This document shows positions 1-8,739 of a DNA stretch of 39,418 bases, piece by piece. Source of the DNA: Phycisphaerales bacterium (GTDB lineage: Bacteria; Planctomycetota; Phycisphaerae; Phycisphaerales; UBA1924); NCBI GenBank assembly GCA_007693765.1, contig RECZ01000115.1, positions 1 through 39,418 on the forward strand, written 5' to 3'. The notes below the pieces were generated by a model. The model was not told where the DNA came from and did not search any database. It saw nothing but the letters and a program-made list of their open reading frames with translations. Position 1 is the stretch's first letter. Each line of letters begins with the position of its first letter. A program made the translations under genes and the position numbers.

Positions 1-2
1 CC

Positions 3-89
3 GGTGGGGTGGCCGAGCGGTTGAAGGCGCCGGTCTTGAAAACCGGTAGACCCGTAAGGGTCTCGCGGGTTCGAATCCCGCCCCCACCG
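3..89 (+). tRNA. tRNA-Ser (anticodon UGA)
   Basis: An 87-base serine tRNA. The 7-bp acceptor stem pairs GGTGGGG (3-9) with CCCCACC (82-88), with discriminator G at 89. The anticodon stem is CCGGT/ACCGG around loop CTTGAAA, giving anticodon TGA at 37-39. A long variable arm lies at about 47-64, as expected for a class II tRNA. The T arm is GCGGG-TTCGAAT-CCCGC at 65-81. No CCA is encoded. The start lies at the window edge, so its promoter is not visible. Confidence 0.97.
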
Positions 90-153
90 CTTGCCGACGC
101 CGCGCCGCCGCCCACGGACGGCGCGGCGTCCGCGCTCGGCGCCGCCGCGCGGG

Positions 154-543
154 TCACCGATTCCCCAGCAATATCAACAGGTCGCGGGCGAACACCAGCG
201 CCGCGGCCGTCACCTCCTGCGCGGCCTCGGCGTCGTGCGTCGCATCCACGAGCGCTCGCCGCGCCTCGTTGGCCCCGGCGAAGTCGTACCCGCCCGCCGG
301 CGCCGGCGCCGCCGTCCATGCGCCCAGCGCACGGAGCGACTCTTCGAGCGCCGCGTCGATGCGCGCGCCCGACTCGCGATGGATTGCCAGCAGCCGCCGC
401 AGGCTCACGATCTCGCCCTGCGCCGCGGCCAGTTGCGCCAGGGCGCCCCGCAGCACCGCCCGCTCCTCGCCGGTGATCTCCGTCTCCGCGCCGGGTTCGA
501 GTTTCTCCGCCAGTTCCCGCAACGCCTGATCGTGCATCGTCAT
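154..543 (-). CDS. small helical protein of unknown function
   Basis: A 129-residue soluble, Ala/Glu/Arg-rich protein that should be almost entirely alpha-helical. No signal peptide, membrane segment or recognised family is seen. It is translationally coupled to the upstream lipoprotein gene: the junction reads GTGATGA, so the TGA stop of the lipoprotein overlaps the start. Either GTG at 546 or ATG at 543 could be used. I chose ATG because a GGAGGGG Shine-Dalgarno ends about 7 bases before it. The coupling suggests that this protein and the lipoprotein act together. Function unknown; not identified by homology. Confidence 0.7.
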   Translation of the reverse strand: MTMHDQALRELAEKLEPGAETEITGEERAVLRGALAQLAAAQGEIVSLRRLLAIHRESGARIDAALEESLRALGAWTAAPAPAGGYDFAGANEARRALVDATHDAEAAQEVTAAALVFARDLLILLGNR

Positions 544-1286
544 CACAGCCCCTCCGTGTCGTGCTCGTTGACTGCGCCGCCGATGCGGGCGCCCATCTCC
601 AGCGCCTGTTCCAGCAACCGCTCCGCGGCGGCGCGTCGCTCGTGGTCATCGATACGTTCGAGCACGCCCGTGCGCCACAGCGTCGCCGCTGCGCCCAGCG
701 CGATGCTCCGAGCCTCGCCGCGCGCGCCCGCAAACGTCTCCAGCGCCTCGACCGAGGCGCCGATGTCCACCAGCAGCGCCGCCACATCCCGCGCCCGCTC
801 CGTTGCGGCGTCGAGGAGCGCCGCCGCCGCCGCATCGAACGCGCGCACCGCGGGGTGCCCCTCGATCGCCTCGCGTCGCTCCGACGCGGGCGCCCCGGCG
901 CGCAGCGTCGCCGCGTAGCGAGCGAGCAACGCCTCGCCCTCGTCGAGCGTCATGGCGCCGTCGTTGATCGCCCCCGCGAGCGCACCGGGGCGGCCGAGCG
1001 CGGCGTCCTCCCGCAGGCGGGCGGCGTCGGGCGTCGCGGCGGGGGTGATGTAGCGCGACACGATCTCGTCTTCGATCCGCGTCAGGAGTCGCTCTCTCGC
1101 GACGCCGATCGCGTTCGAGGCCAGCGCCACAGTGATCGCGCTGTCTTCGAGGTGAGCGTGGGCCACGCGCTCGAGCGCTTCCCGCTGCACCGCCACGGTC
1201 TCCGCCGCTTGCCGGGGCGTGGAGCACGCGCCAACGCACGCCGCCACGCCGATCGTCACCGCCATCCGCCACGCTGTTCTTCGCAT
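543..1286 (-). CDS. putative lipoprotein of unknown function
   Basis: A 247-residue protein with a lipoprotein signal peptide: basic start MRRTAWRM, hydrophobic stretch, and lipobox V-G-A-C with the lipidated Cys at residue 21. The mature part is Ala/Glu/Arg-rich and predicted helical, without a recognised domain. The open frame continues upstream to 1397, but the start at 1286 is preferred because a strong GGAGGTG Shine-Dalgarno lies 4 bases upstream of the ATG and the signal peptide then begins at residue 1. It is the first gene of a two-gene minus-strand unit with the small helical protein downstream. Envelope location is inferred from the lipobox; the role is unknown. Confidence 0.75.
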   Translation of the reverse strand: MRRTAWRMAVTIGVAACVGACSTPRQAAETVAVQREALERVAHAHLEDSAITVALASNAIGVARERLLTRIEDEIVSRYITPAATPDAARLREDAALGRPGALAGAINDGAMTLDEGEALLARYAATLRAGAPASERREAIEGHPAVRAFDAAAAALLDAATERARDVAALLVDIGASVEALETFAGARGEARSIALGAAATLWRTGVLERIDDHERRAAAERLLEQALEMGARIGGAVNEHDTEGL

Positions 1287-1290
1287 GATG

Positions 1291-1297
1291 CACCTCC
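1291..1297 (-). promoter_or_regulatory. Shine-Dalgarno fixing the lipoprotein start
   Basis: GGAGGTG on the minus strand, 4 bases before the ATG at 1286. It is one of the few canonical ribosome binding sites in the window, and it decides the start in favour of the form with the signal peptide at its N-terminus. Confidence 0.7.
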
Positions 1298-1481
1298 AGA
1301 ATCGCGGCGACGCCGCATGCGCACCGCACGCGACATCTTCGCACCCGAAGCCCGCGGCACAACCCCTCAGAAGCGCACCGGCGCCGTCTTTGCGCACGTT
1401 TCGCGCAGGCGCACGCGGCGCCGCCCCGATTGTGCGCGCAGCGCGTGTGGTCGCGTGTACGAACGTGTCAATCGATCCGCG

Positions 1482-2660
1482 TCAGGCTCGTTCGACGGCG
1501 TGGACGACGCCCGCCGCGGCCTCGTCCCCCGTCGGGTAGTGCGCATCGAGGGCCCGCATCCACTCCTCGGTGCAGGTCACGCCGATGAACGCGCGCTTCA
1601 CATCCTCCGGGCGCGGGTGGTGCTGGGCGAAGCGGATGCCGAACTTGCGCATCATCTTGCCCGCGGCCTGCTCGCCGTTGACGCTGACGCTCAGTTCAAA
1701 GTGCGCGCGCAGGGCGTCGCGTTGCTCGGCGAGCGTGGGGGGGCGGGGGGGCAGGCCAGCCATCATGTCGCGGGCCTGCCGGAAGACCCAGGGGTTCCCG
1801 ATGCACCCCCGCGCCACGCTCACCGCGTGCACACCCGTGTACGCCAGCATCAGGAAGACGTCCTCCACGCGCCACACGTCGCCCGAGCCGAAGATCAGCC
1901 TGTCGGGGTTGCGCCGCACTAGATCGCGCAGAAACGTCCAGCGCGAGGGGCCGACGTACTTCTGCTCGACGGTGCGCCCGTGGACGGTCGTCCACGCGTA
2001 GCCGAGGTCGTACGCCGCGTCGAAGATGCGCAGGAAGTTGCGCTCCGCCTCGGGCGAATCGTCCGACCCGCGCCGCAGTTTCACGCTCGTGGGGATGTGC
2101 GACGGCACGGCCTCGCGCACGGCGCGCAGGATGTCGATCGCCCCCTCCGGCTCGCGCAGCCAGTGCCCGCCCCGGGCCTTGCGCGCGATCTTGCGCACCG
2201 GGCACGCGAGGTTCACGTCGATGGCCTCGAACCCCGCGTGCTCCTGCGCGTTCCGCTCGATCATCGCCGCTGCGGCGTCAGCCATCGTCTCCGGGTCGCT
2301 GCCCATGATCTGCCCGACGAGGGGGTGGTCCTCGCGCCCGCCGGGCACGTTGTCGTGGATCTCCCCCAGGTCCGCCCGCGCAAAGCCCCGCCCCCCCGAG
2401 AGCAGCGTGCGGTCCAGCAGGGCCTCGGTCACGCACATGGGGCAGCCGTGCCGACGCGCCACGAGCCGCATCGCCGCGTCCGAGTAGCCCGCCAGCCCCG
2501 CCTGGAAGAAGGGCGCATCGAACCCGGGCACGAGCACCGGCAGGCGCGGGTCCACCCCGCGCGCGCCGATCTCCGCCGCGGCCCGGAAGGGGTCGATCGA
2601 CTCCACACCCGGCGCGATCGCCGGGGCGGGGGGCGTCGCGTTGTTGCTCTGGCAGCCCAT
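1482..2660 (-). CDS. dus: tRNA-dihydrouridine synthase family protein
   Basis: A flavin enzyme of the Dus family (TIM barrel), which reduces uridine to dihydrouridine in tRNA using NADPH and FMN. In the 392-residue protein the family landmarks appear in order: a V-T-E-A segment near residue 77, the catalytic-loop motif N-L-A-C-P with Cys153 as the expected proton donor, the phosphate/tRNA segment V-H-G-R-T near 220, and the FMN-binding G-S-G-D and A-R-G-C-I-G-N-P-W near 250-290. The N-terminal ~40 residues are an extra, low-complexity leader. The start was chosen at 2660 although the frame stays open to 3041: upstream lies a divergent gene, and a TATACT box sits 7 bases before this ATG, as at two other genes here. 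The subfamily (DusA, B or C type) is not resolved. Confidence 0.9.
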   Translation of the reverse strand: MGCQSNNATPPAPAIAPGVESIDPFRAAAEIGARGVDPRLPVLVPGFDAPFFQAGLAGYSDAAMRLVARRHGCPMCVTEALLDRTLLSGGRGFARADLGEIHDNVPGGREDHPLVGQIMGSDPETMADAAAAMIERNAQEHAGFEAIDVNLACPVRKIARKARGGHWLREPEGAIDILRAVREAVPSHIPTSVKLRRGSDDSPEAERNFLRIFDAAYDLGYAWTTVHGRTVEQKYVGPSRWTFLRDLVRRNPDRLIFGSGDVWRVEDVFLMLAYTGVHAVSVARGCIGNPWVFRQARDMMAGLPPRPPTLAEQRDALRAHFELSVSVNGEQAAGKMMRKFGIRFAQHHPRPEDVKRAFIGVTCTEEWMRALDAHYPTGDEAAAGVVHAVERA

Positions 2661-2667
2661 CGAGGCG

Positions 2668-2673
2668 AGTATA
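2668..2673 (-). promoter_or_regulatory. -10 box of dus, predicted leaderless start
   Basis: TATACT on the minus strand, ending exactly 7 bases before the dus ATG at 2660. This would place the transcription start at or beside the A of the ATG. No Shine-Dalgarno and no clear -35 are present. pheS and the FAH-family gene have the same TAYACT-C-N6-ATG layout. Confidence 0.5.
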
Positions 2674-2678
2674 GGGGC

Positions 2679-3098
2679 GTGTCCCGAACCTCCATCACGC
2701 TTGTGGCGATCGCCCTCACCGCGGCGCTCTGCGGCTGCGCCGCGACGACAGACGTGCCCTACGCACGCACCTTCCCCGCGCACCTCCCCATCGAGGAGGG
2801 CACGGTGAACATCCAGGTGATCCAGGGCGAGCAGACGCTCCGGTTCACCAACACCAGCGCCACCGACTTCGGGCCCTTCGACCTGTGGATCAACAAGTGG
2901 TACGTCCGCCCCTTCAACGGGCTGGCCATCGGCGAGACACGCACCATCCCGCTGCGCGAGTTCCGCGACGAGTTCTCTCAGCCCATCCGCGCCGGCGGCT
3001 TTTTCGCCACCGAAGCGCCCGAGGCGCTCGTCTCGGCCCATATCGAGCAGGACGGTTCGCTTCGGCGGTTGATCGTGATCCCCCGGCGCGTGCGATGA
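2679..3098 (+). CDS. small lipoprotein of unknown function
   Basis: A 139-residue protein starting at GTG, with a lipoprotein signal peptide ending in L-C-G-C (lipidated Cys20). The mature domain is about 115 residues with alternating hydrophobic strands. It includes 'FTNTSATDFGPFDLWINKWY' and should be a small beta-sandwich of the kind that describes 'asymmetry in unstructured tails', but no named family is claimed. It is divergent from dus with only 18 bases between the two starts, so any promoter must overlap the dus coding region. No Shine-Dalgarno is seen. The start is fixed only by the signal peptide. Confidence 0.7.
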   Translation: MSRTSITLVAIALTAALCGCAATTDVPYARTFPAHLPIEEGTVNIQVIQGEQTLRFTNTSATDFGPFDLWINKWYVRPFNGLAIGETRTIPLREFRDEFSQPIRAGGFFATEAPEALVSAHIEQDGSLRRLIVIPRRVR

Positions 3099-3463
3099 AT
3101 CGCCCCGAGTTTCAGGCCGTCGCGGAACACATGGTCATTCGTCGGCATCGAAAGACGGATCACGCGGCCACCCGCGCCCGCAGGGCGGGGGCTCGCGTCG
3201 AGTCGAGATGCCGTTCGTCGCACAGCGCTGGGCGTTCAGCCAGCGCGGCGGCGAACCAAAAATCCACCGTACTGGGGGAAGTACGGTGGATAGGAGGGAA
3301 GAAACACGTCACCGTAAGTATAGCCAGAAATTCACGAATCGCACGCCCATTGCCGGAATTTCCGATCCTCCAGCCCCCTCTGTTCGTAGCCTGATCGTCC
3401 CCGCGGGCGTTTCTGACGCTCCGTGGGGCGCCCTCCCCTCCCTCCGACCGACGATCCCGGACC
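3099..3463 (+). other. 365-base intergenic region with one strong inverted repeat
   Basis: No convincing gene was found between the small lipoprotein and the secreted TPR protein. Base composition is less GC-rich than the flanks around 3240-3370. The only strong structure is the perfect inverted repeat at 3263-3290, entered separately. The region may hold the end of the lipoprotein transcript and the promoter of the next gene, but no clear -35/-10 pair is visible. Confidence 0.5.
3263..3290. repeat. perfect 11-bp inverted repeat, 6-base spacer
   Basis: TCCACCGTACT (3263-3273), GGGGGA spacer, AGTACGGTGGA (3280-3290); the arms are exactly complementary. It could be an intrinsic-terminator-like hairpin or a dimeric repressor site. 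No T-tract follows on either strand, which argues against a textbook terminator. A GGAGGG follows at 3293-3298 but no start codon lies at the right distance. Confidence 0.7.
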
Positions 3464-4723
3464 ATGCCCCGAAGCCTTCGCGCCACAACCTTTGCTCTAT
3501 GGATCGGCGCCTGCCTGCTGGCGGGCTGGGCCGGGGTTGGCGTCGCCCCGCGCGGCGCCATCGCCACGGATGAGACCTCGCCCCCCGCGGAGAACGCCGA
3601 GGTCGCCCGGCCCGAAGTGATCCTCATCCTCAAGGGTGGGCAGCGGATCACCGGCACGCTCATCTCCCAGGACGACACGACCATCGTGCTGCGGGTCGGC
3701 GCCGTCGACGTGCGTGTTCCCCGGGAAGACGTCGAGCATCTCAACGTGCAGCGCCCCGCGCGAGAGCGTTATCGCGAGTTGCGTTCCCTCATCGACGACG
3801 CCGACAGCGAACGATTGCTGCAACTCGCCGAGTGGCTCCGCGAGCGCGGCCTCTACGACGAGGCGATGGAGGAGATCGCCCACGTACTCTCCATCGAGCC
3901 GGACAACCCCGAGGCGCTCCGTCTCCGGCTCCTCATCAACCGTCTGATCGCCCTGCGCGAGCGAACCGCCAACGACGACGCCCGTGAGCCCCGCGAACGC
4001 GCTGTGCCGCGCCGGGCGCCTGTCGAGACGGATTTCCCGCTGCTCAGCGAGGAGCAGATCAACCTCATCAAGGTGTACGAGCTCGACCTCTCCAACCCGC
4101 CGCGCATCATTATCCCGCGCGCCACCGTCGAGCGCTTCCTCGAGCGTTACAGCGAGCACCCGCTCGTGCCCACGACGCGCGAGGGGCGGACGGCGTTTCA
4201 CCGCAAGCCCGCGGCGGAAATCCTCGACGTGATGTTCCGCGTCCGCGCACGCGACCTCTACGCCGATATACGCGTCATCGGGAACCCCGCATCAATTGAT
4301 CGATTCCGCGACGCCGTGAGCCGCGGCTGGCTGGCCACGGCGTGCGCCTCGACCGCGTGCCACGGCGGGGACGCCGCCGGTTCGTTCCGCCTCTACGCCC
4401 GGCGGCCTCACTCCGACGAGGGCGTCTACACCAACTTCCTCATCATCGATCGCCACCGCATGTCCGGGGACGTGCCCCTGATCAACTACGAGCAGCCGGC
4501 GCTCTCGCCGCTGCTGCAGATGGGTCTGCCGCGGGACGACTCCGCGTACCCGCACCCCAACGTCCGCGGCTGGCGCCCCGCCTTCCGCAACGCCCAGGAC
4601 AGGCGCTTCCGGCAGACCGTGGACTGGATCGAATCGCTCTATAAGCCCCGCCCCGAGCACCCCATCGACTACACGCCCCCCGGCCCGAGTGTCCGCCCCG
4701 CGGAGGGCCCCGTCGAGCGTTGA
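3464..4723 (+). CDS. secreted TPR protein with cytochrome-like CX4CH motif
   Basis: A 419-residue exported protein. Residues 1-35 form a signal peptide. Residues ~50-90 form a small beta-barrel-like segment (LKGGQRITGTLISQDD, then VRVPREDV), of a kind often seen at the front of planctomycete envelope proteins. A TPR-like helical segment spans ~100-165. The C-terminal ~150 residues contain C-A-S-T-A-C-H-G-G at 294-302: a CX4CH rather than the usual CXXCH haem-attachment motif. Downstream 'MGLPRDD' offers a possible Met ligand. It may be a covalently haem-binding periplasmic protein, or the cysteines may form a disulfide. No Shine-Dalgarno is seen; the start is chosen by the signal peptide. Function unknown. 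Confidence 0.75.
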   Translation: MPRSLRATTFALWIGACLLAGWAGVGVAPRGAIATDETSPPAENAEVARPEVILILKGGQRITGTLISQDDTTIVLRVGAVDVRVPREDVEHLNVQRPARERYRELRSLIDDADSERLLQLAEWLRERGLYDEAMEEIAHVLSIEPDNPEALRLRLLINRLIALRERTANDDAREPRERAVPRRAPVETDFPLLSEEQINLIKVYELDLSNPPRIIIPRATVERFLERYSEHPLVPTTREGRTAFHRKPAAEILDVMFRVRARDLYADIRVIGNPASIDRFRDAVSRGWLATACASTACHGGDAAGSFRLYARRPHSDEGVYTNFLIIDRHRMSGDVPLINYEQPALSPLLQMGLPRDDSAYPHPNVRGWRPAFRNAQDRRFRQTVDWIESLYKPRPEHPIDYTPPGPSVRPAEGPVER

Positions 4724-4750
4724 GCCGCCCGTGCGCGCGCCCGCCTCTGC

Positions 4751-4756
4751 TACACT
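4751..4756 (+). promoter_or_regulatory. candidate -10 box (TACACT)
   Basis: TACACT in the 170-base gap before the coiled-coil lipoprotein (ATG at 4894). It matches the TAYACT boxes found at dus, pheS and the FAH gene, but here it would give a leader of about 130 bases. No good -35 was found at 16-18 bases. Confidence 0.35.
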
Positions 4757-4893
4757 CCGCCCCCTCTCTCGGGCGATCCGACGCGACCGGGGCGCCCGAC
4801 GCGGCGTATCGGGGCGTCCCGCCCGCTGTATTCGACCACCGACCAGACACTCCACCAGGCCCACGCCGACCGCAGCCTCGAGGACACGCCGGC

Positions 4894-6396
4894 ATGACCC
4901 AACGCCCCCGCGCCCGCGACGCACACCACGCACGTCTCACTCGCACCCGCTGCGCCGCCGGCGCCGTGGCGCTGATCGTCGGCGTCGCCGGCACGCTGGC
5001 GGGCTGCGGCCGCTCCGACGAGGACACGCAGACCTTCCGCACCGCACGCATCAACATGCAGTCGCTGCACACCGGCGCCCAATCCACCTCGCCCGAGTTC
5101 CGCGAGCGCACCTACCGCGACACGGCGGCCTCGCTCCGCGGCGTGGTCGATCGGCTGCCCGCCGCCGAGAGCGCCTCGGCGCTGCTGCTGCTCGGGCAGG
5201 CCGAAGCGGGGCTCGCCGAGTTGCACGCGGAGCGCAACGCCGGGATCGAGCGCCGTATCTTCAACCGCCTCAGCGACGCGCGCACGGCGCTGGAGGCCTA
5301 CGCGTCACACATCGCCGAATCGCAGGCCCTGCTCGGCTACTCCGCCGATGAAGAGCAGGCCCGGCTCCGCGCGTTGGACCGCGAACTCGAGACGCAGGGC
5401 GCCGAAGCGGCCGAGCGCCGCCGCGACGTCGAGGCACGGGTCGCGAGGCTCGACGCCGAGATCGCCCGGCTCGTGCGCAGCGCCAACGAAGAGCGGACGC
5501 GTGAACGCGAGATCTGGTCGGGCGTCGCCGACGCCAGCGCTCAGGCTCGTGCCGAGGCCGCCGGACGCGCCCGCGTCATCGCCCGGCAAGCCGACGAGCT
5601 CGAACGCGAGGCGTCGGAACTCGAAGCCCGGGCCGCGACCCTGCGCCCACAGATCGCGCTCTACGAGACCGATATCACCCGCGTCCGCCGTCAGCGCGAG
5701 CTCACCGACACCGCCCGCCGAGACCTCGAAGCCCGCGTCGGCGCGCTCCGGGCGGAATCCACCCAGATGCGGACCCGCGCCAACGAAGCGGCCGAGCGGC
5801 TCGACCGAGCCCTGCGCGAGATCATGACGATGCGCGAGGGCGATCTCGCCGCCGCGCACAGCGCCGCGGTCTCTGGGTTCACCGCGGCGAACGGCTCCTT
5901 CCGTCGCGCATCGAACGCCATGCCCAGAGCCGAGTCGCGCCCGCCCGTCGCCCTCGCCCTCGCCGCCTCGCAGCAGACGCTGGCGCACGTCCACGCGTCG
6001 CGCAGCGCGCTCGAGCAGGCGATCGTGGAGTTTCTCGACTGGGCGGCGAACGTCCGCCCCGCACCGCCGCAGGCCGAGGCGATGCGAACGCTCCGTGCCG
6101 ACGCCGACACCCGCGCCCATGAGGCCCGACGCGCCGCCATTGATGCGTACCAGGCCGCACGATCCACGCTTCAGACCGTCTCGGCCCGCGGCGAGGTGGG
6201 GGAGCGGCTTGAGCGGCTGCGCACGCAGGTCGACGAGGCGATGGCGCGTCTGGGCCTCGAGCAGACCCCCGCTGAGACCGGCGACGCCGAGGATTGGATT
6301 GATCACGTCCCGCCCGTCCAGAACGACACGGGATGGGACGACGCTCAGGATTACGATCATGGCGCGGCCGGCGACCCCGACGCCCTCAATCCCTAA
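4894..6396 (+). CDS. coiled-coil lipoprotein of unknown function
   Basis: A 500-residue protein with an unusually long basic n-region, then a hydrophobic stretch and lipobox L-A-G-C (Cys38). The mature protein is dominated by Ala/Arg/Glu heptad-like helices, strongest at about residues 150-310, and is predicted to be an elongated periplasmic coiled coil. The C-terminal ~50 residues are acidic (Asp-rich) and likely disordered. The frame is open back to 4720, but the start at 4894 puts the signal peptide near the N-terminus; no Shine-Dalgarno supports either. It may be a structural envelope protein or a spacer lipoprotein. No named family is recognised. Confidence 0.75.
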   Translation: MTQRPRARDAHHARLTRTRCAAGAVALIVGVAGTLAGCGRSDEDTQTFRTARINMQSLHTGAQSTSPEFRERTYRDTAASLRGVVDRLPAAESASALLLLGQAEAGLAELHAERNAGIERRIFNRLSDARTALEAYASHIAESQALLGYSADEEQARLRALDRELETQGAEAAERRRDVEARVARLDAEIARLVRSANEERTREREIWSGVADASAQARAEAAGRARVIARQADELEREASELEARAATLRPQIALYETDITRVRRQRELTDTARRDLEARVGALRAESTQMRTRANEAAERLDRALREIMTMREGDLAAAHSAAVSGFTAANGSFRRASNAMPRAESRPPVALALAASQQTLAHVHASRSALEQAIVEFLDWAANVRPAPPQAEAMRTLRADADTRAHEARRAAIDAYQAARSTLQTVSARGEVGERLERLRTQVDEAMARLGLEQTPAETGDAEDWIDHVPPVQNDTGWDDAQDYDHGAAGDPDALNP

Positions 6397-6444
6397 TCCC
6401 CACCCCCCGACAACCAAGCAGTGATCGTGACACCCGAGCCCGTC

Positions 6445-6465
6445 CCGGCGCGAAGCGGGCGCCGG
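6445..6465. terminator. hairpin between convergent genes
   Basis: CCGGCGC (6445-6451), 7-base loop, GCGCCGG (6459-6465): a perfect 7-bp GC stem in the 70-base gap between two convergent genes, abutting the stop codon of the minus-strand gene. There is no T-tract on the minus side and only 'TTCAATT' on the plus side. A bidirectional terminator is the most natural reading but is unproven. Confidence 0.4.
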
Positions 6466-6466
6466 T

Positions 6467-7975
6467 TCAATTCGTCGGCAGGCCCTTGGAGCGCCACAGG
6501 TCGCGCAGTCGCTCGACCTCGATGGGCTCCATCGCCGTGCCGTCGGAGAGGTCGACCCGCAGGATCTCGCCGTCCGGGCTCAGCCGTGAGACGCGCTCCG
6601 CGGCCCCCTCGCCCATCCGCGTGCGGAGGGTCCAGCCGGGTTCGTCGTCGGGGGCGGGCGACAGAACGTCGCGCCGAAGGCTGATCTCGCTGGTGCTGGA
6701 GTTGTAGGCGTAGAACCCGAAAATCAGCGGTGCGCCCGAATGCGCCAGCAGCCGCGGCAGGAGGTACGTCTCGACCTGCGTCAGGTACGCCTCGCTGGGC
6801 GTCTGCCACGACTTCTCTGTGGGCTCGCTGCCGGGGGGCGTGACGCGGACCGTCAGACGACCGCCGCGGCGGACGCCCGTCTCCATCCAGACCGCTTCCG
6901 AATCCTGATCGCGGATCGCCATGCGCACCGTCCACGATTCTTCCGGTGTCGGTGTCCCCGGCGGGGTCATGTAGTAGATGGACTCGCTGTCGATGATCCG
7001 ACCGGCGTCGAGGTACCGGGCCGCGATCCGCGCGATCAGGCCCTCGTCGTGATCGCTCACGGCCCACGCGTCGCGCGGCCGGCGGCTGAGCTCGCCGCGG
7101 AAGCCCTCGCGGATCTCGATCCGCTGGTAGGCGATCTCGCGGTCTTCGTCGGGGTTGCCGCTTGCGGCGGGGCGGAAGAGTCGCCGCCACTCAGCCCGCT
7201 CGGGGAGCGCTTCGAGGTAGTCTTCGTATTCGAGCCCTCGGAGGAGCCGCTCGCCGGCGCGGATCGCGGCGGCTCGTTCGGCCGAGACTTCGGACGCATC
7301 GGGGAACGTGGCCGTGTCGACGACGGCCTCGTACGCGGCGCGGCCCTTGGCGTAATGCTCCGGGGACGTTTCGAGCTTGAAGACGATGAAACGCTCCCGT
7401 TCGCTCTGAAAAACGGTGTACCCCTCGACCAGCACGGAGTTGTCCAGAGCGCGTCGGGCGATATAGACGCGGGAGGCGCGGAGCCGGTTGATCTCGAGCC
7501 CGTCGGAGCGTTCCAGCACCTCGACGTTGCCGCCGAGGGGGAGGCCGGTCTCGGGGTCGATGCTGCGGCGGGGGCTCTCGGCGACGATGTTCTCGATGAT
7601 CTGCGTCGTGACCTCGCGGGGGCTCGATCGGATGTTCCGGCCGGATTCGTCGGCGATGATGATGCGCCAGTCCATGCCGATGTCGCTCACGACGACCGAC
7701 TGGCGGGCGCCGCCCATGGAGGCTGTTTCAACGAGCGTGTCCTCCGGCAGGCGGACGGTCAGCCCGAGGGCCTCGAAGAGGACCGGTTGGTCGGAAAGGA
7801 CGGGCGAGGGCGCCGCGGGAGCGTCCTGCAGCAGGGCGTTGTCCTCGGCGACCCCGGGCGAGACGCCGAGGGCGAGCGTCGTGAGGCACGCCAGAGCGAG
7901 GAGGCGGCTCCTGAGGGGCGAAACCGGGTGCGGACGGGACGGATTTGTCGGCCTTCGGGTGCTCATAGGGCTCAT
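6467..7975 (-). CDS. secreted protein of unknown function
   Basis: A 502-residue exported protein. The signal peptide ([16 protein letters not shown], then a VA-E-type cleavage region) follows a Pro/Arg-rich n-region. ATG at 7966 would give a shorter, equally plausible N-terminus, and the frame is open to 8083. The mature part has mixed alpha/beta character with repeated short beta stretches, such as '[10 protein letters not shown]' and '[10 protein letters not shown]'. No membrane segment or recognised family is seen. It is divergent from the ribosomal cluster, whose promoter lies just upstream, and convergent with the coiled-coil lipoprotein. The function is unknown. Confidence 0.7.
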   Translation of the reverse strand: MSPMSTRRPTNPSRPHPVSPLRSRLLALACLTTLALGVSPGVAEDNALLQDAPAAPSPVLSDQPVLFEALGLTVRLPEDTLVETASMGGARQSVVVSDIGMDWRIIIADESGRNIRSSPREVTTQIIENIVAESPRRSIDPETGLPLGGNVEVLERSDGLEINRLRASRVYIARRALDNSVLVEGYTVFQSERERFIVFKLETSPEHYAKGRAAYEAVVDTATFPDASEVSAERAAAIRAGERLLRGLEYEDYLEALPERAEWRRLFRPAASGNPDEDREIAYQRIEIREGFRGELSRRPRDAWAVSDHDEGLIARIAARYLDAGRIIDSESIYYMTPPGTPTPEESWTVRMAIRDQDSEAVWMETGVRRGGRLTVRVTPPGSEPTEKSWQTPSEAYLTQVETYLLPRLLAHSGAPLIFGFYAYNSSTSEISLRRDVLSPAPDDEPGWTLRTRMGEGAAERVSRLSPDGEILRVDLSDGTAMEPIEVERLRDLWRSKGLPTN

Positions 7976-8076
7976 GATAGATCGTGGCGGGGCGGCGGTG
8001 GGGGGGCGGATGGGGGGTCGGGGGGCTGCGGCCGAGCACGGGCTGGGGAAAACGTGCGCGGGGACGCTCGACTCGC

Positions 8077-8104
8077 TTGACACTTGCGGGGAAGTTCATA
8101 CGCT
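8077..8104 (+). promoter_or_regulatory. promoter of the ribosomal protein supercluster
   Basis: A perfect -35 box TTGACA (8077-8082), a 16-base spacer and a -10-like TACGCT (8099-8104). It is the best sigma-70-type -35 in the window. It lies in the gap between the divergent secreted protein and rpsJ, and would give a leader of about 220 bases. Confidence 0.6.
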
Positions 8105-8209
8105 ATTCGGCTCGACCCTCGGCGAACTAGGGCGTTCGCTCCCTCCGGGTCGTCCAACCAGGCAGCATGCACGTCGGGCCACGCTCGGTGATCGCCACGC
8201 GAGCGGCTC

Positions 8210-8258
8210 TTGGAATCAGCCCGTCTCCCCTGACCGGGAGACGCGGAGATTTGGAATC
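8210..8258 (+). promoter_or_regulatory. structured leader element upstream of rpsJ
   Basis: The leader contains a perfect 8-bp hairpin: CGTCTCCC (8222-8229), loop CTGACC, GGGAGACG (8236-8243). It is bracketed by two copies of TTGGAATC (8210-8217 and 8251-8258). Leaders of S10 operons in other bacteria bind ribosomal protein L4 for feedback control, so an autoregulatory role is plausible here. No similarity to the E. coli leader is claimed. Confidence 0.4.
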
Positions 8259-8333
8259 CGGCGCGTCCGTAGGTCGGGCGCGCATCACGTAACGCAGTTC
8301 GGCTCCTCGCAGCGCACTGAATCGGGAACTTGC

Positions 8334-8642
<309 letters not shown>

Positions 8643-8739
8643 CGCTCCACCGCCGGTCCCCCAGAGGGCCGGCGTTGTGTTTCACGAAGAAGACCACACC
8701 CGCGGCCAGCCGCGACTAGAAGAAGACGGACGACCCACC

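Noticed and set aside
2661-3041. A 127-residue N-terminal extension of the Dus protein
   Set aside because: It would cross the divergent lipoprotein gene and has no family similarity, while ATG 2660 has a -10 box at the spacing seen for other genes.
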